DNA of 64,000 nucleotides from Pseudanabaena galeata CCNP1313. GTDB taxonomy: Bacteria; Cyanobacteriota; Cyanobacteriia; Pseudanabaenales; Pseudanabaenaceae. This document shows, in pieces, positions 46,122-55,603 of the stretch. The position numbers were made by a program, and so were the translations under genes. The stretch is from positions 4,011,001 through 4,075,000 of the forward strand of contig NZ_CP112874.1 of the NCBI RefSeq assembly GCF_029910235.1, read 5' to 3'. The notes below the pieces were generated by a model. It worked only from the letters and a program-made list of their open reading frames with translations, had not been told where the DNA came from and did no database searches. Numbering within the stretch: the first letter of the stretch is position 1; each line of letters begins with the position of its first letter.

Positions 46122-46409
46122 ATGAACATCCAACTTGTCAATGCGATCGTGCAAATGACCCAAACCCTCTCAAATGAGGAGCAACAGTTGCTGATCCAAA
46201 AACTGAATAAATTACTACTTGATGAATCAAAGCAAACAGATCCAGTAACTCCCATCACGACTACAGAGACATCACCACCAACCCCAGAACAGGGATGGGA
46301 AGCATTTTCGACACTAGGGCAAATTGCTGTAGCAGGAAAACTAAATAACGTGGCGATCGACCACGACAAATATCTATACAGGCTACCAAATGAAAAAAAT
46401 ACTTATTGA
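46122..46409 (+). CDS. VapB-like antitoxin
   Basis: A 95-residue protein (IVQMTQTLSNEEQQLLIQKL in the N-terminal helix, then a Thr/Pro-rich linker). It starts two bases after the methylase stop and overlaps the PIN toxin gene by 20 bases, so it is the antitoxin partner by position. The N-terminal helical pattern resembles DUF2281-type antitoxins; no DNA-binding motif is clear. Confidence 0.7.
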   Translation: MNIQLVNAIVQMTQTLSNEEQQLLIQKLNKLLLDESKQTDPVTPITTTETSPPTPEQGWEAFSTLGQIAVAGKLNNVAIDHDKYLYRLPNEKNTY

Positions 46410-46806
46410 TACAAGTGCTTGGGCAGCCATATCTGACAATAAAGACCGCCACCATGCATCGGCATTAAATTTTATTAAAAAGATCAATGGTAAATACAAA
46501 CTGATTACCACCAATTATGTTCTTGATGAAACTTATACGCTATTGCTAATGAATGCAGGTTATCAAACCACCATAGCCTTTAAACAACGCATAGACATTA
46601 TGGTTGCCAGTCAAGTATTAGAAATTGTCTGGATAGATGATGCGATCGCTAACCGATCATGGCAAATATTCGCGAAATTTAATGTAGATAAAGAATGGTC
46701 TTTTACAGACTGCACCTCCTACGCAGTTATGAAACAGCTAAACATCGCCGAAGTCTTTACCCTCGATCACCATTTTGCCCAAATGGGCTTCGTGAAACAA
46801 CCGTAA
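46390..46806 (+). CDS. PIN-domain ribonuclease toxin (VapC-like)
   Basis: A 138-residue PIN domain. The acidic active-site residues are visible: Asp in KKILIDTSAW (residue 7), Glu in NYVLDETYTLL (about 53), and the C-terminal DCTSYAVM and FTLDHHFAQMGF. VapC toxins cleave RNA and are neutralised by the upstream antitoxin. The pair lies between the methylase and a nuclease gene and may stabilise the island. Confidence 0.88.
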   Translation: MKKILIDTSAWAAISDNKDRHHASALNFIKKINGKYKLITTNYVLDETYTLLLMNAGYQTTIAFKQRIDIMVASQVLEIVWIDDAIANRSWQIFAKFNVDKEWSFTDCTSYAVMKQLNIAEVFTLDHHFAQMGFVKQP

Positions 46807-46853
46807 AGCCCACCACCGCACAAGGTAGTTGATTTAACACTTGAGGTAACTAA

Positions 46854-47459
46854 ATGCCATACAGCAACTTCACCCTCAGACAAGTCGAAAAGGACTTTCA
46901 TTTACAAATCGAAGAAAAAATCGATCTGTTTGCCCATGTCCAAGCGATCGCCCCCAGTGACGATCTCAAACGAATCCTCACCGAAAATATTCCCCTCGCC
47001 CTTGCCATCAACACCGAAAAAGCGCGATCGGAATTTTTGATTGCACCAACACTGCTAGAACTGAGACGGCGATCGCCTACTCCCATCAGCTTATTTTCTG
47101 GCACAGAATTTAGCATCAGCCCCGAACAAGGCTTGTCAGGCTATTGTGATTATTTGATTAGTTTATCCAAGCAACAACTGATGATTAGCGCTCCAGTCAT
47201 GGCGATCGTCGAAGCCAAAAATGAAGATATCAAATCAGGATTAGGACAATGTATCGCCGAAATGGTCGCCGCCCAATTGTTTAACCAACAGGAAAACAAC
47301 AAAATTCCCATAATTTACGGCATTGTCACATCAGGCGAAATCTGGAAATTTCTGCAAATTTCTGAGCAAACCGTAGCGATCGATCTTACTGATTACTACA
47401 TCAACAACATCGACAAAATTATCGGTATTCTCTTATCTTTCATTTCTACCGAAGTATAG
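46854..47459 (+). CDS. Predicted PD-(D/E)XK-type protein of unknown function
   Basis: A 201-residue protein. The central block GLSGYCDYLIS, then PVMAIVEAKNEDIKSGLGQC, carries the D...(D/E)xK...Q arrangement of restriction-nuclease-like folds (Asp in CDYL, EAK, then Gln). Similar small proteins are common in cyanobacteria and often labelled as restriction-related or hypothetical. The N-terminal 100 residues are mostly helical. It lies six bases before the next Uma2 gene, so they are co-transcribed. Confidence 0.7.
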   Translation: MPYSNFTLRQVEKDFHLQIEEKIDLFAHVQAIAPSDDLKRILTENIPLALAINTEKARSEFLIAPTLLELRRRSPTPISLFSGTEFSISPEQGLSGYCDYLISLSKQQLMISAPVMAIVEAKNEDIKSGLGQCIAEMVAAQLFNQQENNKIPIIYGIVTSGEIWKFLQISEQTVAIDLTDYYINNIDKIIGILLSFISTEV

Positions 47460-47465
47460 ATAATT

Positions 47466-48104
47466 ATGAAAATCACCCTTGATATACCTCAAATCGACTT
47501 AGAGAAATTAATTGCACCAGCGATCGCTGAGCCGCGTATACCTCTCTATGACATCACTTGGCAGCAATATGAAAACTTTATTGAGATGTTTTCTGGACAT
47601 CAAAACCTACATCTAACCTATCTGCAAGGAGTTTTAGAAATCGTGACGCTTTCGCCAGAGCATGAAATGCTGAAAACCCTAATCGCAAGGCTTTTATATA
47701 TCTATGCCGATGATCTGGATCTTGACCTCTTTAGCTGTGGTTCTGCTACCTGTAAATCCCAATCAACCAATCGCGGACTAGAACCCGACGAAAGCTTTTG
47801 TATTGGCGATCGCAAACAATTTCCAGACCTTGCGATCGAAGTAACCGTCACCAGTGGCGGTATCAATAAACTCGAAATCTATCAAGGCTTACAGATTCCT
47901 GAAGTTTGGTTTTATCAGCGCGATCGCTTTTTCCTCTATCGCATTAAACAAGATGGTACTGGCTATACAGAGATTACTCAAAGCCAAATTTTTCCTGATC
48001 TAGATCTAAACCTGATGGCGCAATATATCCGCCCCGATCGCGAACCTGAAATGGTCAGAGCATGGCGCAAGCTCATTAATACTCCCTTCCCACCCAAGAA
48101 TTAG
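47466..48104 (+). CDS. Uma2-family putative endonuclease (island copy 2)
   Basis: A 212-residue Uma2 protein. ITWQQYENFIEMFSGHQNLH leads into the LTYLQGVLEIVTLSPEHEM strand pair. GLEPDESFCIGD and FPDLAIEVTVTSGGINKLEI form the active-site region. Its sequence is clearly different from copies 1 and 3, so this is not a recent duplication. The stop TAG is part of the left arm of the hairpin at 48094-48140. Confidence 0.86.
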   Translation: MKITLDIPQIDLEKLIAPAIAEPRIPLYDITWQQYENFIEMFSGHQNLHLTYLQGVLEIVTLSPEHEMLKTLIARLLYIYADDLDLDLFSCGSATCKSQSTNRGLEPDESFCIGDRKQFPDLAIEVTVTSGGINKLEIYQGLQIPEVWFYQRDRFFLYRIKQDGTGYTEITQSQIFPDLDLNLMAQYIRPDREPEMVRAWRKLINTPFPPKN

Positions 48105-48140
48105 CGGTGCGGCGCTTTGCGCCGCACCGCTAATTCTTGG
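48094..48140. repeat. Perfect TTT-loop hairpin between two Uma2 genes
   Basis: CCAAGAATTAGCGGTGCGGC and its complement close on a GC-TTT-GC tip. The left arm contains the end of the Uma2 copy 2 gene including its stop; the right arm lies in the leader of copy 3. The same arms with a different core occur at 56234-56274 (AGAATTAGTGG). Confidence 0.7.
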
Positions 48141-48166
48141 ATTTTAAGAATACAACATGGAAAGTC

Positions 48167-48787
48167 ATGATGATTGCTAACCTTCAATCCCCTATACTGT
48201 CTCCCGCCGAATATCTAGCATGGGAAGCCGATCAAGATACTAAACACGAATACGAAAACGGCAAAATCATCGCCATGACGGTTGGTACAATTCCCCATAG
48301 CCAAATTTCCGCCAATCTTGCTGCCCTGCTCATTCCCCATCTGCGGGGCAAAGGTTGCAAGGTCGCCATCAGCGATGCCAAAGTCACCACCCCATCGGGC
48401 AAATACTACTATCCCGATCTCATTGTCACCTGCGACGATCGCGATCGCTTTGCGCGTGACTTTTTGCAATACCCCACGATCATTGTCGAAGTGTTGTCAC
48501 CCGCTACCGAAGCCCGCGATCGGGGCATCAAACAGCAACACTATATGCTGATCGAAACTCTACAAACCTACATTCTGATCACACCAGATCGACCCAGAAT
48601 CGAGATCTATCAGCGCCGTAGCGACTTAGCTTGGGAATATCTATCCATCGCGATCGAGCCAACAGATTTAGAAGATCAAAGTACAAATAACGATCCACTC
48701 ATTCAGATCGCCAGCCTAGATCTAACCTTTCCCCTCTCCATTCTTTATGAAAATATTAATTTTCCTTCTGAACCTAACTATCTATAA
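48167..48787 (+). CDS. Uma2-family putative endonuclease (island copy 3)
   Basis: A 206-residue Uma2 protein of the most typical form: SPAEYLAWEADQDTKHEYEN, GKIIAMTVGTIPHSQISANL, then YYYPDLIVTCDDRD and PTIIVEVLSPATEARDRGIK. The conserved Asp (YPDLIV) and Glu (VEVLSP) are present. I start it at ATG 48167 (or 48170), because the longer frame begins with TTG inside the hairpin. It ends 39 bases before the DUF499 gene. Confidence 0.87.
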   Translation: MMIANLQSPILSPAEYLAWEADQDTKHEYENGKIIAMTVGTIPHSQISANLAALLIPHLRGKGCKVAISDAKVTTPSGKYYYPDLIVTCDDRDRFARDFLQYPTIIVEVLSPATEARDRGIKQQHYMLIETLQTYILITPDRPRIEIYQRRSDLAWEYLSIAIEPTDLEDQSTNNDPLIQIASLDLTFPLSILYENINFPSEPNYL

Positions 48788-48826
48788 CAATTTCAACCTA
48801 ACCTAACCAATCTGTTAATCAAACCT

Positions 48827-51800
48827 ATGGCAATTAGCAATCAAGAACGTATCGGTCGCGCTCTCAAATATCTCAAAGAAGGACTATATCCTTTCATCGA
48901 ACGCGAGATGAAAAGCGCCTATCGTAGTGATTGGCTAACTGCCGCTAGAGCATCCGTTGACCCAGATCCAAATATCAAGCGCACGCTCGACGAGATTCTC
49001 CAAGAAGATCCTGCGGCTCAACTAAAGCTACTCGATCGCCAATGGAACGAAGTATTTAGAAAAATCCTCAGCAGAACCGATCGCTCCATCGTTAATGAAC
49101 TAATTGCCACCCGCAATAGTTGGGCGCATGGCTCTAGCTCTGTCTCTACCGAAGATGCCTATCGCGCCCTCGATAGCGTTGCCCGTTTGCTCGATTCTAT
49201 CGGTGCAGCAGAGCAATCTGAGGCGATCGCTAAGCAACTCTATGAACTGATGCGGCAAAGATACGAAGAGCAAGCCCGTCGTGAAACCCGAAAAGCCACC
49301 GCCGCGATCGAAGGTTCACCCCAACAAGGGCTGAAAACTTGGCGAGAAATCGTCACTCCCCACCCTGATATTGCATCTGGACGCTACCAACAAGCCGAAT
49401 TTGCCGCCGATCTCTGGCAAGTTTATCTCGATGAAGGCTCCGATGAATATCGCCTTCCCACCGAATTTTTTCGCCGTACTTACATTACGGAAGGACTCAA
49501 GCAACTACTGACCAATGCCCTCAATCGCTTATCTGGCAATGGCGGCGATCCTGTAATCGAGTTGCAAACTAACTTCGGTGGTGGTAAAACCCATGCCCTG
49601 CTTGCACTTTATCATCTCTGCTGTGCGCGATCGACTCAAGACTTACCAGGCTCTGAGCCAGTATTTGCCGCAGCCGAAGTCAAAGAACCACCCGAAAATA
49701 TCAACATTGCCGTAATTGCGGGTAATAAAATCTCTCCTGGACAAAGACACACTAAAAACGATGGCACGGTCGTACATACCCTCTGGGGCGAAATTGCTTG
49801 GCAATTGGGAGGCAAAGAAGGCTATGAAATGTTACGTGCCTCTGATGAGACGGCGACTAACCCTGGGGATAATCTCAAGTTACTATTCAATCGTTATGCT
49901 CCATGCCTGATTTTGATTGATGAATGGGTTTCCTATGCCCGTCAATTGCACAAGCGCGAAGATTTAATTTCAGGTAGTTTTGACACCCACTTCACGTTTG
50001 CCCAAACCTTAAGCGAATCAGCCAAAAATGCCGATCGCACCTTACTTGTGGTCAGCATTCCCTCATCGGATATTGAAATTGGTGGCGATTACGGACAAGC
50101 AGCACTGGATAGACTCAAAAATGCGATCGGGCGTGTGGAATCGCCTTGGCGACCTGCCAGCGCTGAAGAAAGTTTTGAAATCGTCCGTCGTCGTCTGTTT
50201 CAACCGATCGCTGACCCTGCCCTATTTGTGGCGCGAGATGCAGTTGTGCGAACCTTCTCAGAAATGTATCGCAGTCAAGCACAAGAATTTCCTACTGAAT
50301 GCCGCGAAGCCAACTATGAGCGCCGACTCAAAGAAGCCTACCCCATTCATCCCGAACTATTCGATCGCCTTTACAGTGATTGGTCAACTCTCGACAAGTT
50401 CCAGCGCACTCGCGGTGTCTTGAGACTGATGGCAAAAGTGATTCATTCTCTCTGGGAACGAGACGATCGCAGTTTGATGATTTTGCCTTCCAGTGTTCCT
50501 CTTGACGATCCGTTAGTTCAGTCCGAACTAACTCGCTATCTTGAAGACAACTGGGTTCCCATCATTGAAAAAGATGTCGATGGTGCTAATTCTTTGCCTG
50601 CTGCTTGCGATCGGGATAATCCCAACTTAGGGCGATATTCTGCTTGTCGGCGTGTCACCCGTACAATCTATCTTGGTTCTGCTCCAACATTAAGAGCAGC
50701 AAATCGAGGTATTCAAGATCGCCACATCAAACTAGGTTGTGTCCAACCAGGTGAATCACCAGCTACCTTTGGCGATGCTTTGCGCCGTCTTACCGATAGT
50801 GCTACCTACATCTACGTTGATGAAAGCGGACGCTACTGGATTTCTACTCAACCCAATGTCACCCGCACCGCTAGCGATCGCGCCACCCGCATCTTGTCAT
50901 CTGAGCCAGAACGCATCCATACAGAAATCGTGCGCCGACTCAAAAGCGACAAAAACAAAGGTGAATTTGCTGGCATCCACATCGCCCCCGAAAGCTCTGC
51001 TGATATTCCAGATGATTCCAGTATGGGCATTCGCCTAGTTGTGTTATCCCCCAACTTTCCCCATAGCAATAAGGCAACTAATAGTGATGCTTATAGCCAA
51101 GCTCAGGAAATATTGAATAAACGTGGTGGCAGCCCACGCTACAACAAAAATTTATTACTGTTTGTGGCTCCAGATAAAAGTAAGCTCTCGCCACTGGAAC
51201 AATCAACTGCACAGTACCTTGCTTGGAAGTCGATTACCAATGAGCGTGACATCCTCAATCTCGATCCTTTTCAAACTAAACAAGCCGATGCCAAGTGCCA
51301 GCAATCCAATGAGTCAGTTGATATTCAGTTAAAAGAAGCCTACCAATGGGCATTAGTCCCTGCTCAACCCGATCCGCAACAAGGAATAACGTGGCAAGAA
51401 GTTCGCCTACAATCTCAAGAGTCCCCTATCCTCAAAGCAAGCCGCAAGCTTTCCCATGACAATTACTTTCTCACTCAATATGCTGCGGCAAACATGAAAT
51501 TAGAAGCCCTAGATCCCTTTCTGTGGCGAGATGTCAATCATCTCGAAATCAAAAAGCTCTGGAGCTATCTTGCCCAGTACCTCTATCTACCCAAACTGCG
51601 CGACGAACAGGTGCTACTACGGGCAATTTCTGAAGGTGTTTCATCGTTACTTTGGCAGGAAAACTTTGCCTATGCCGATGCTTTTGATGAAACCCAACAA
51701 CGCTATGCGGGGTTGCGGGGTGGTGAAATGAGCTTACTAACTAACTCAACAGGGCTAATCGTTAAACCTGACATAGCTCAAAAACAGTTTGAGGCTGATG

Positions 51801-52183
51801 AGGCTAAGAGAAAAGAATCTGCAACCAACAAACAGACAACAGACTATCAATACAGCACATCTAGCCAAGGAATTACTAACATCGTCAAAGATGGCAGTTC
51901 CAGCACAGCCCAACCAAATCTAAAACCAGAAAATCTGCCACTTCCTCAACCAAAACGTTTTTACGGATCGATCAAACTAAACCCTTTGCGCTGTCAGCGT
52001 GACATGGAGCAAGTTACCAAGGAAGTGCTAGAGCATCTAATGAGCTTGGCAAATGCTGAAGTCGAAATCACCTTAGACATTCAAGTGCGATCGCAAGAAG
52101 GTATTTCCGATACAGTTATTCGCACCGTTACAGAAAACTGTCGTACCCTCAAATTCGACAGTCAGAGCTTTGAACAGGATTAA
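48827..52183 (+). CDS. Swt1-HEPN/DUF499 AAA+ ATPase (defence-associated)
   Basis: A 1118-residue protein. Residues 1-120 form a Swt1/HEPN-like helical domain (ALKYLKEGLYPFIEREM, then ELIATRNSWAHG, whose RNxxxH matches the HEPN RxxxxH motif). The DUF499 ATPase follows with Walker A ELQTNFGGGKTHALL near 250 and Walker B CLILIDEWVSYARQL near 362. The remaining ~700 residues are a long helical and winged-helix C-terminal region. DUF499 (COG1483) ATPases occur in BREX/Pgl-type systems and in islands with DUF1156 methylases. It is the last plus-strand gene of the island. Confidence 0.88.
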   Translation: MAISNQERIGRALKYLKEGLYPFIEREMKSAYRSDWLTAARASVDPDPNIKRTLDEILQEDPAAQLKLLDRQWNEVFRKILSRTDRSIVNELIATRNSWAHGSSSVSTEDAYRALDSVARLLDSIGAAEQSEAIAKQLYELMRQRYEEQARRETRKATAAIEGSPQQGLKTWREIVTPHPDIASGRYQQAEFAADLWQVYLDEGSDEYRLPTEFFRRTYITEGLKQLLTNALNRLSGNGGDPVIELQTNFGGGKTHALLALYHLCCARSTQDLPGSEPVFAAAEVKEPPENINIAVIAGNKISPGQRHTKNDGTVVHTLWGEIAWQLGGKEGYEMLRASDETATNPGDNLKLLFNRYAPCLILIDEWVSYARQLHKREDLISGSFDTHFTFAQTLSESAKNADRTLLVVSIPSSDIEIGGDYGQAALDRLKNAIGRVESPWRPASAEESFEIVRRRLFQPIADPALFVARDAVVRTFSEMYRSQAQEFPTECREANYERRLKEAYPIHPELFDRLYSDWSTLDKFQRTRGVLRLMAKVIHSLWERDDRSLMILPSSVPLDDPLVQSELTRYLEDNWVPIIEKDVDGANSLPAACDRDNPNLGRYSACRRVTRTIYLGSAPTLRAANRGIQDRHIKLGCVQPGESPATFGDALRRLTDSATYIYVDESGRYWISTQPNVTRTASDRATRILSSEPERIHTEIVRRLKSDKNKGEFAGIHIAPESSADIPDDSSMGIRLVVLSPNFPHSNKATNSDAYSQAQEILNKRGGSPRYNKNLLLFVAPDKSKLSPLEQSTAQYLAWKSITNERDILNLDPFQTKQADAKCQQSNESVDIQLKEAYQWALVPAQPDPQQGITWQEVRLQSQESPILKASRKLSHDNYFLTQYAAANMKLEALDPFLWRDVNHLEIKKLWSYLAQYLYLPKLRDEQVLLRAISEGVSSLLWQENFAYADAFDETQQRYAGLRGGEMSLLTNSTGLIVKPDIAQKQFEADEAKRKESATNKQTTDYQYSTSSQGITNIVKDGSSSTAQPNLKPENLPLPQPKRFYGSIKLNPLRCQRDMEQVTKEVLEHLMSLANAEVEITLDIQVRSQEGISDTVIRTVTENCRTLKFDSQSFEQD

Positions 52184-52264
52184 ACTTGCACCATTTTTAT
52201 TGCCAGTTTTACTTAACAGACTGGAGTTTAGACTAATTTCATTTGTATAACACCCGATTTTTGC

Positions 52265-54235
52265 TTACATCCAATCATCGTCGTCATCGTAGGAGACTCG
52301 CGTATTCGGGCGGCGGCGATCGTCTTCGTCCTTGCCCCGTTTGTTGCGACTGGCAAAACTGCCGATACTTTCGAGGATGCCACCGAATAGATCGTCATCC
52401 TCATCATCGTAATATTCGTCATCTTCGGCATAGAGTTCCGTCGATAGGGCATAGAGTGCTTCTTGCAACTCGGACTGAGCGCGATCAATTAAGGCATCAT
52501 CTTCCTTGGCGATCGCATCTCTTAGCTTTTTAATCGATCCCTCAATTTGTTTGCGGCGTTCGTAACTGAGTTTGTAGCCGTAATTAAGTGCTAAATCTTT
52601 GAGTTGACGCTCGGCTCCCACTGCCAAGTTATCGGCTCGATTAAGTTTCTCGATGCGTTCCCGTTTAGCACGATCGCGATCGGCAAATTGCTCAGCCTCA
52701 GTGACCATGCGTTCAACTTCTTTTTCATCCAAAGTCGAAGCACCCTTAATCGTGACGCGACGTTCGACACCTGTGCGGCGATCGCTAGCGGTTACTGCCA
52801 AAATCCCATCAGTATTTAGATCAAAGGTGACATCCACCTGAGCCACGCCGCGAGGTTGTGGATCAAGTCCACTTAATTTAAAGCGCCCCAAAGACTTGTT
52901 ATATTCCGCGAGATCCCGTTCACCTTGGATCACATGGATTTCCACAGAGGTTTGGTTGTCTTCAGCCGTTGTAAATAATTCCATCTTGCGACAGGGGATC
53001 GTCGTATTTCGAGGAATCAAACGTTTGACCACACCGCCCGAAGTTTCAACACCTAGAGACAAAGGTGTGACATCCAGCAGCAACACATCCTTAATTTCGC
53101 CTGACAAAATCGCGGCTTGGATCACTGCGCCGATCGCCACCACTTCATCGGGATTTACGCTTTGACTAGGAGGTTTACCGATCGCTCTTTCCACCATTTC
53201 CTGTACCGCAGGAATCCTCGTCGAGCCACCAACTAAAACCACTTCATCGATTTGGCGCGGACTAATTTGGGCATCACGTAACACGCGATCGAGGGGAATT
53301 TGTAAACGCTCTAATAAATCAGCACTTAAACGCTCAAACTGCGATCGCTTTAAACTGGTTTCTAAATGTAAAGGTCCCTCAGCCGTGGCTGTAATGAACG
53401 GTAAATTAATTTCGGTTACGCCCACGGTTGAAAGCTCGATTTTGGCTTTTTCGGCGGCTTCGGTCAAACGTTGTAGAGCTTGACGCTCTTTACGCAGATC
53501 GACACCATCGGATTTTAAAAATTCTTCGGCGAGGTAATTTACAATTTGGCGATCGAAATCATCGCCGCCCAACTGGGTATCGCCCGTCGTTGCTTTGACT
53601 TCAAATAAACCGTCGCTCACCTCTAGCACAGACACATCAAATGTGCCACCACCAAGGTCAAATACTAAAATTTTCTTGTTAGATTTTTTGTCTAATCCAT
53701 AGGCTAACGAGGCAGCCGTCGGTTCATTTAAAATCCGCTTAACTTCAATCCCTGCAATTCGACCAGCATCTTTTGTAGCCTGTCTCTGCGAGTCATTAAA
53801 ATATGCAGGAACTGTAATTACTGCACCTGTTACAGGTTCGCCTAAATACCGACTCGCCTCATCGACGAGTTTACGAATTACCATTGCTGAAATTTCTTCA
53901 GGGGCAAAATCTTTCTCAAGCCTAGAACTGCGTAACTTGATATTGCCCTGATCATCACGACGTACTGTATAGGGGACGCGCTTAGTTTCCGCCGAGAGTT
54001 CACTATGCTTGCGTCCGATAAACCGTTTGACAGAATAAAAGGTATTGTCAGGATTTAGCACTGCTTGCCGACGTGCCATTTGCCCGACAAGACGTTCGCC
54101 ATCTTTAGTAAAGCTAACAACGGAGGGAGTGGTGCGGCTACCTTCTGAGTTTGCAATCACTATGGGTTTGCCACCTTCCATAACGGCTACCACAGAGTTT
54201 GTCGTACCCAAGTCAATACCTACAATTTTGCCCAT
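52265..54235 (-). CDS. dnaK: Molecular chaperone DnaK (Hsp70)
   Basis: A 656-residue Hsp70. The start [20 protein letters not shown] is the canonical N-terminus, so I use ATG 54235 and not the ten-residue extension. Other marks are [49 protein letters not shown] and the substrate domain [12 protein letters not shown]. The tail is acidic ([11 protein letters not shown]) and ends DDDDDWM rather than EEVD-like, typical of the cyanobacterial DnaK1 branch. No dnaJ or grpE is adjacent. Confidence 0.95.
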   Translation of the reverse strand: MGKIVGIDLGTTNSVVAVMEGGKPIVIANSEGSRTTPSVVSFTKDGERLVGQMARRQAVLNPDNTFYSVKRFIGRKHSELSAETKRVPYTVRRDDQGNIKLRSSRLEKDFAPEEISAMVIRKLVDEASRYLGEPVTGAVITVPAYFNDSQRQATKDAGRIAGIEVKRILNEPTAASLAYGLDKKSNKKILVFDLGGGTFDVSVLEVSDGLFEVKATTGDTQLGGDDFDRQIVNYLAEEFLKSDGVDLRKERQALQRLTEAAEKAKIELSTVGVTEINLPFITATAEGPLHLETSLKRSQFERLSADLLERLQIPLDRVLRDAQISPRQIDEVVLVGGSTRIPAVQEMVERAIGKPPSQSVNPDEVVAIGAVIQAAILSGEIKDVLLLDVTPLSLGVETSGGVVKRLIPRNTTIPCRKMELFTTAEDNQTSVEIHVIQGERDLAEYNKSLGRFKLSGLDPQPRGVAQVDVTFDLNTDGILAVTASDRRTGVERRVTIKGASTLDEKEVERMVTEAEQFADRDRAKRERIEKLNRADNLAVGAERQLKDLALNYGYKLSYERRKQIEGSIKKLRDAIAKEDDALIDRAQSELQEALYALSTELYAEDDEYYDDEDDDLFGGILESIGSFASRNKRGKDEDDRRRPNTRVSYDDDDDWM

Positions 54236-54367
54236 GCTTGACGTATATACCTCTTCACTTCCCAAGACTGTCTATTAAACAGCTTAACAATTTTTGATGT
54301 TGCTTTACTTTGCTAATATCCTATCTCTAAATATCACGCTTATAGACAAAGGGCTTCTAAGCCCATC

Positions 54368-54490
54368 AATTCTGATTATCAAAATCGGTTTTTTGGAAGC
54401 CCGCCAACGGCGGACTTTCAAAAAACCGATTTTGGTGTTTCCAGCACCGAAGGCGCTGGAAACACCAAAATCGGTTTCATAATCAGAATT
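54368..54490. repeat. Double-hairpin repeat, family F (copy 2)
   Basis: The ends AATTCTGATTAT and ATAATCAGAATT are fully complementary. Inside are the TCGGTTTTTTGGAAG...CTTTCAAAAAACCGA stem and the GGTGTTTCCAGC/GCTGGAAACACC stem. Against copy 1 (17605-17726) the second stem differs at two base pairs with both partners changed. It lies between dnaK and the CAAD gene. Confidence 0.8.
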
Positions 54491-54525
54491 GCTGTTCTAA
54501 TTCCCCTTGTCGTGAGATTGGTTAT

Positions 54526-54999
54526 TTAGCCGAAAACTTTGTTTTTCCAAGCTGTGATCCCATCAATTAGCTCTTTGCGAGTATTAGCAAGTAATAGGTA
54601 TCGATAGATAAACCATACCGAATAGACAAAGCCAACTAATTCAAAGAGGCTAGGCAATACGGGTAATTTATTTAAAAAGCCTAAAATTTCTGATGTCACT
54701 ATAAATACAGGGATAGTAGCAATTATGGCGATCGCTAGGGTGCGATTGGCTTTTTTGCCTTCACCAAAGTACTCCTCCCAAAATTCCTTGATTTGTTTCA
54801 AAATATCAAAGCTCACGTTGAGTGAGTCATCTATGGGTGGAGCAGCAGGAGTAGTATTTGTTGTTATGGCTTCAGAAACAGATGTTACTGACTTTATTGT
54901 TTCTGGGGCTTTGGGAGATTCTTTGTCTGTGCTGGTAGTTTCTACAGTTTCGGCTGGATCTTCTGCGATCGATTCGTCAGTGTTTTCTTTAGGTTCCAT
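54526..54999 (-). CDS. CAAD-domain membrane protein
   Basis: A 157-residue protein. The first ~70 residues are acidic and Thr/Ser/Pro-rich. The CAAD domain follows: an amphipathic helix (FDILKQIKEFWEEYFG), two membrane helices (TLAIAIIATIPVFIVTSEIL and LFELVGFVYSVWFIYRYLLL) and LANTRKELIDGI. CAAD was first described as the domain that anchors aminoacyl-tRNA synthetases to thylakoids. Stand-alone versions (CURT1-like) bend thylakoid membranes. A thylakoid location is likely. Confidence 0.88.
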   Translation of the reverse strand: MEPKENTDESIAEDPAETVETTSTDKESPKAPETIKSVTSVSEAITTNTTPAAPPIDDSLNVSFDILKQIKEFWEEYFGEGKKANRTLAIAIIATIPVFIVTSEILGFLNKLPVLPSLFELVGFVYSVWFIYRYLLLANTRKELIDGITAWKNKVFG

Positions 55000-55087
55000 A
55001 ATTTGTTTGATCTTATTGACCAGTCAGTAGGATGGAGAAATTTTAACAATATTTGCAGCGCTTTGTTAGGGGATCGCTGGAACGTAA

Positions 55088-55572
55088 TAAATCCAAGTAG
55101 CGCCGCTACTTGGATTTTGGGTTTTGATTTGTCTTATCTATCTCTTGCATGGCTATAGCAATCTTAAATGGTTTGTGGAAGGACACCCCATCGGGGTGTC
55201 CTTCCACAAACCAAAAAAATCCACAAATGATATATAGCAACGCAAGAGATAGATAAGGCAAATCAAAACCAAAAAGATTAGTGGCGGCGCGAAGCGCCGC
55301 CACTAATCTTTTTGGTTTTATGTCCTAAGCAAAACTTACGTTGCTATAGGACTGCTATATAAGATTTTTAAGTTTTAACAATAATAGCGATCGCAAATAT
55401 AGCGCTCCTAAATGAGTTGTAAGATTTTGAGTGTTGTGAGAGTGCGCCCTTCGGGGCGCACTCTCACAACCTATTTAGGATTGCTATATAAAAACTTAAA
55501 AGAGACAGGACGCTTAGAACCATGCTTCTTTTAGAAAACAAATAAAGGCGGCGCGAAGCACCGCCTTTATTT
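55088..55572. repeat. Cluster of five perfect hairpins and paired outer arms
   Basis: The hairpins are: 55088-55115 (AATCCAAGTAGCG core); 55170-55212 (GGTTTGTGGAAGGACACC core); 55266-55318 (ATTAGTGGCGGCGC, GAA loop); 55434-55469 (TTGTGAGAGTGCGCC core); and 55540-55572 (AAATAAAGGCGGCGC, GAA loop). The second sits inside a larger inverted repeat (GATTTGTCTTATCTATCTCT near 55125 against AGAGATAGATAAGGCAAATC near 55245). Short TATAGCAATC-like and CTATATAA motifs recur between them. No coding signal is present in 55000-55600. Confidence 0.75.
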
Positions 55573-55603
55573 GGGTTTTATATCCTAAGCAAGATTGATA
55601 TAT

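Noticed and set aside
48137..48166. An upstream TTG start for Uma2 copy 3
   Set aside because: It lies in the arm of the hairpin at 48094-48140. The two ATGs at 48167 and 48170 precede the typical Uma2 N-terminus.
38207..52183. Calling the island DISARM or BREX
   Set aside because: The helicase and methylase resemble DISARM parts and the ATPase resembles BrxC/PglY, but DrmA, DrmB, DrmC, PglZ, PglX-type methylase and BrxL are not found. The name would overstate the evidence.
54236..54265. A ten-residue N-terminal extension of DnaK
   Set aside because: Hsp70 proteins begin at M(G)[10 protein letters not shown]; the upstream residues GSEEVYTSS have no counterpart in the family.
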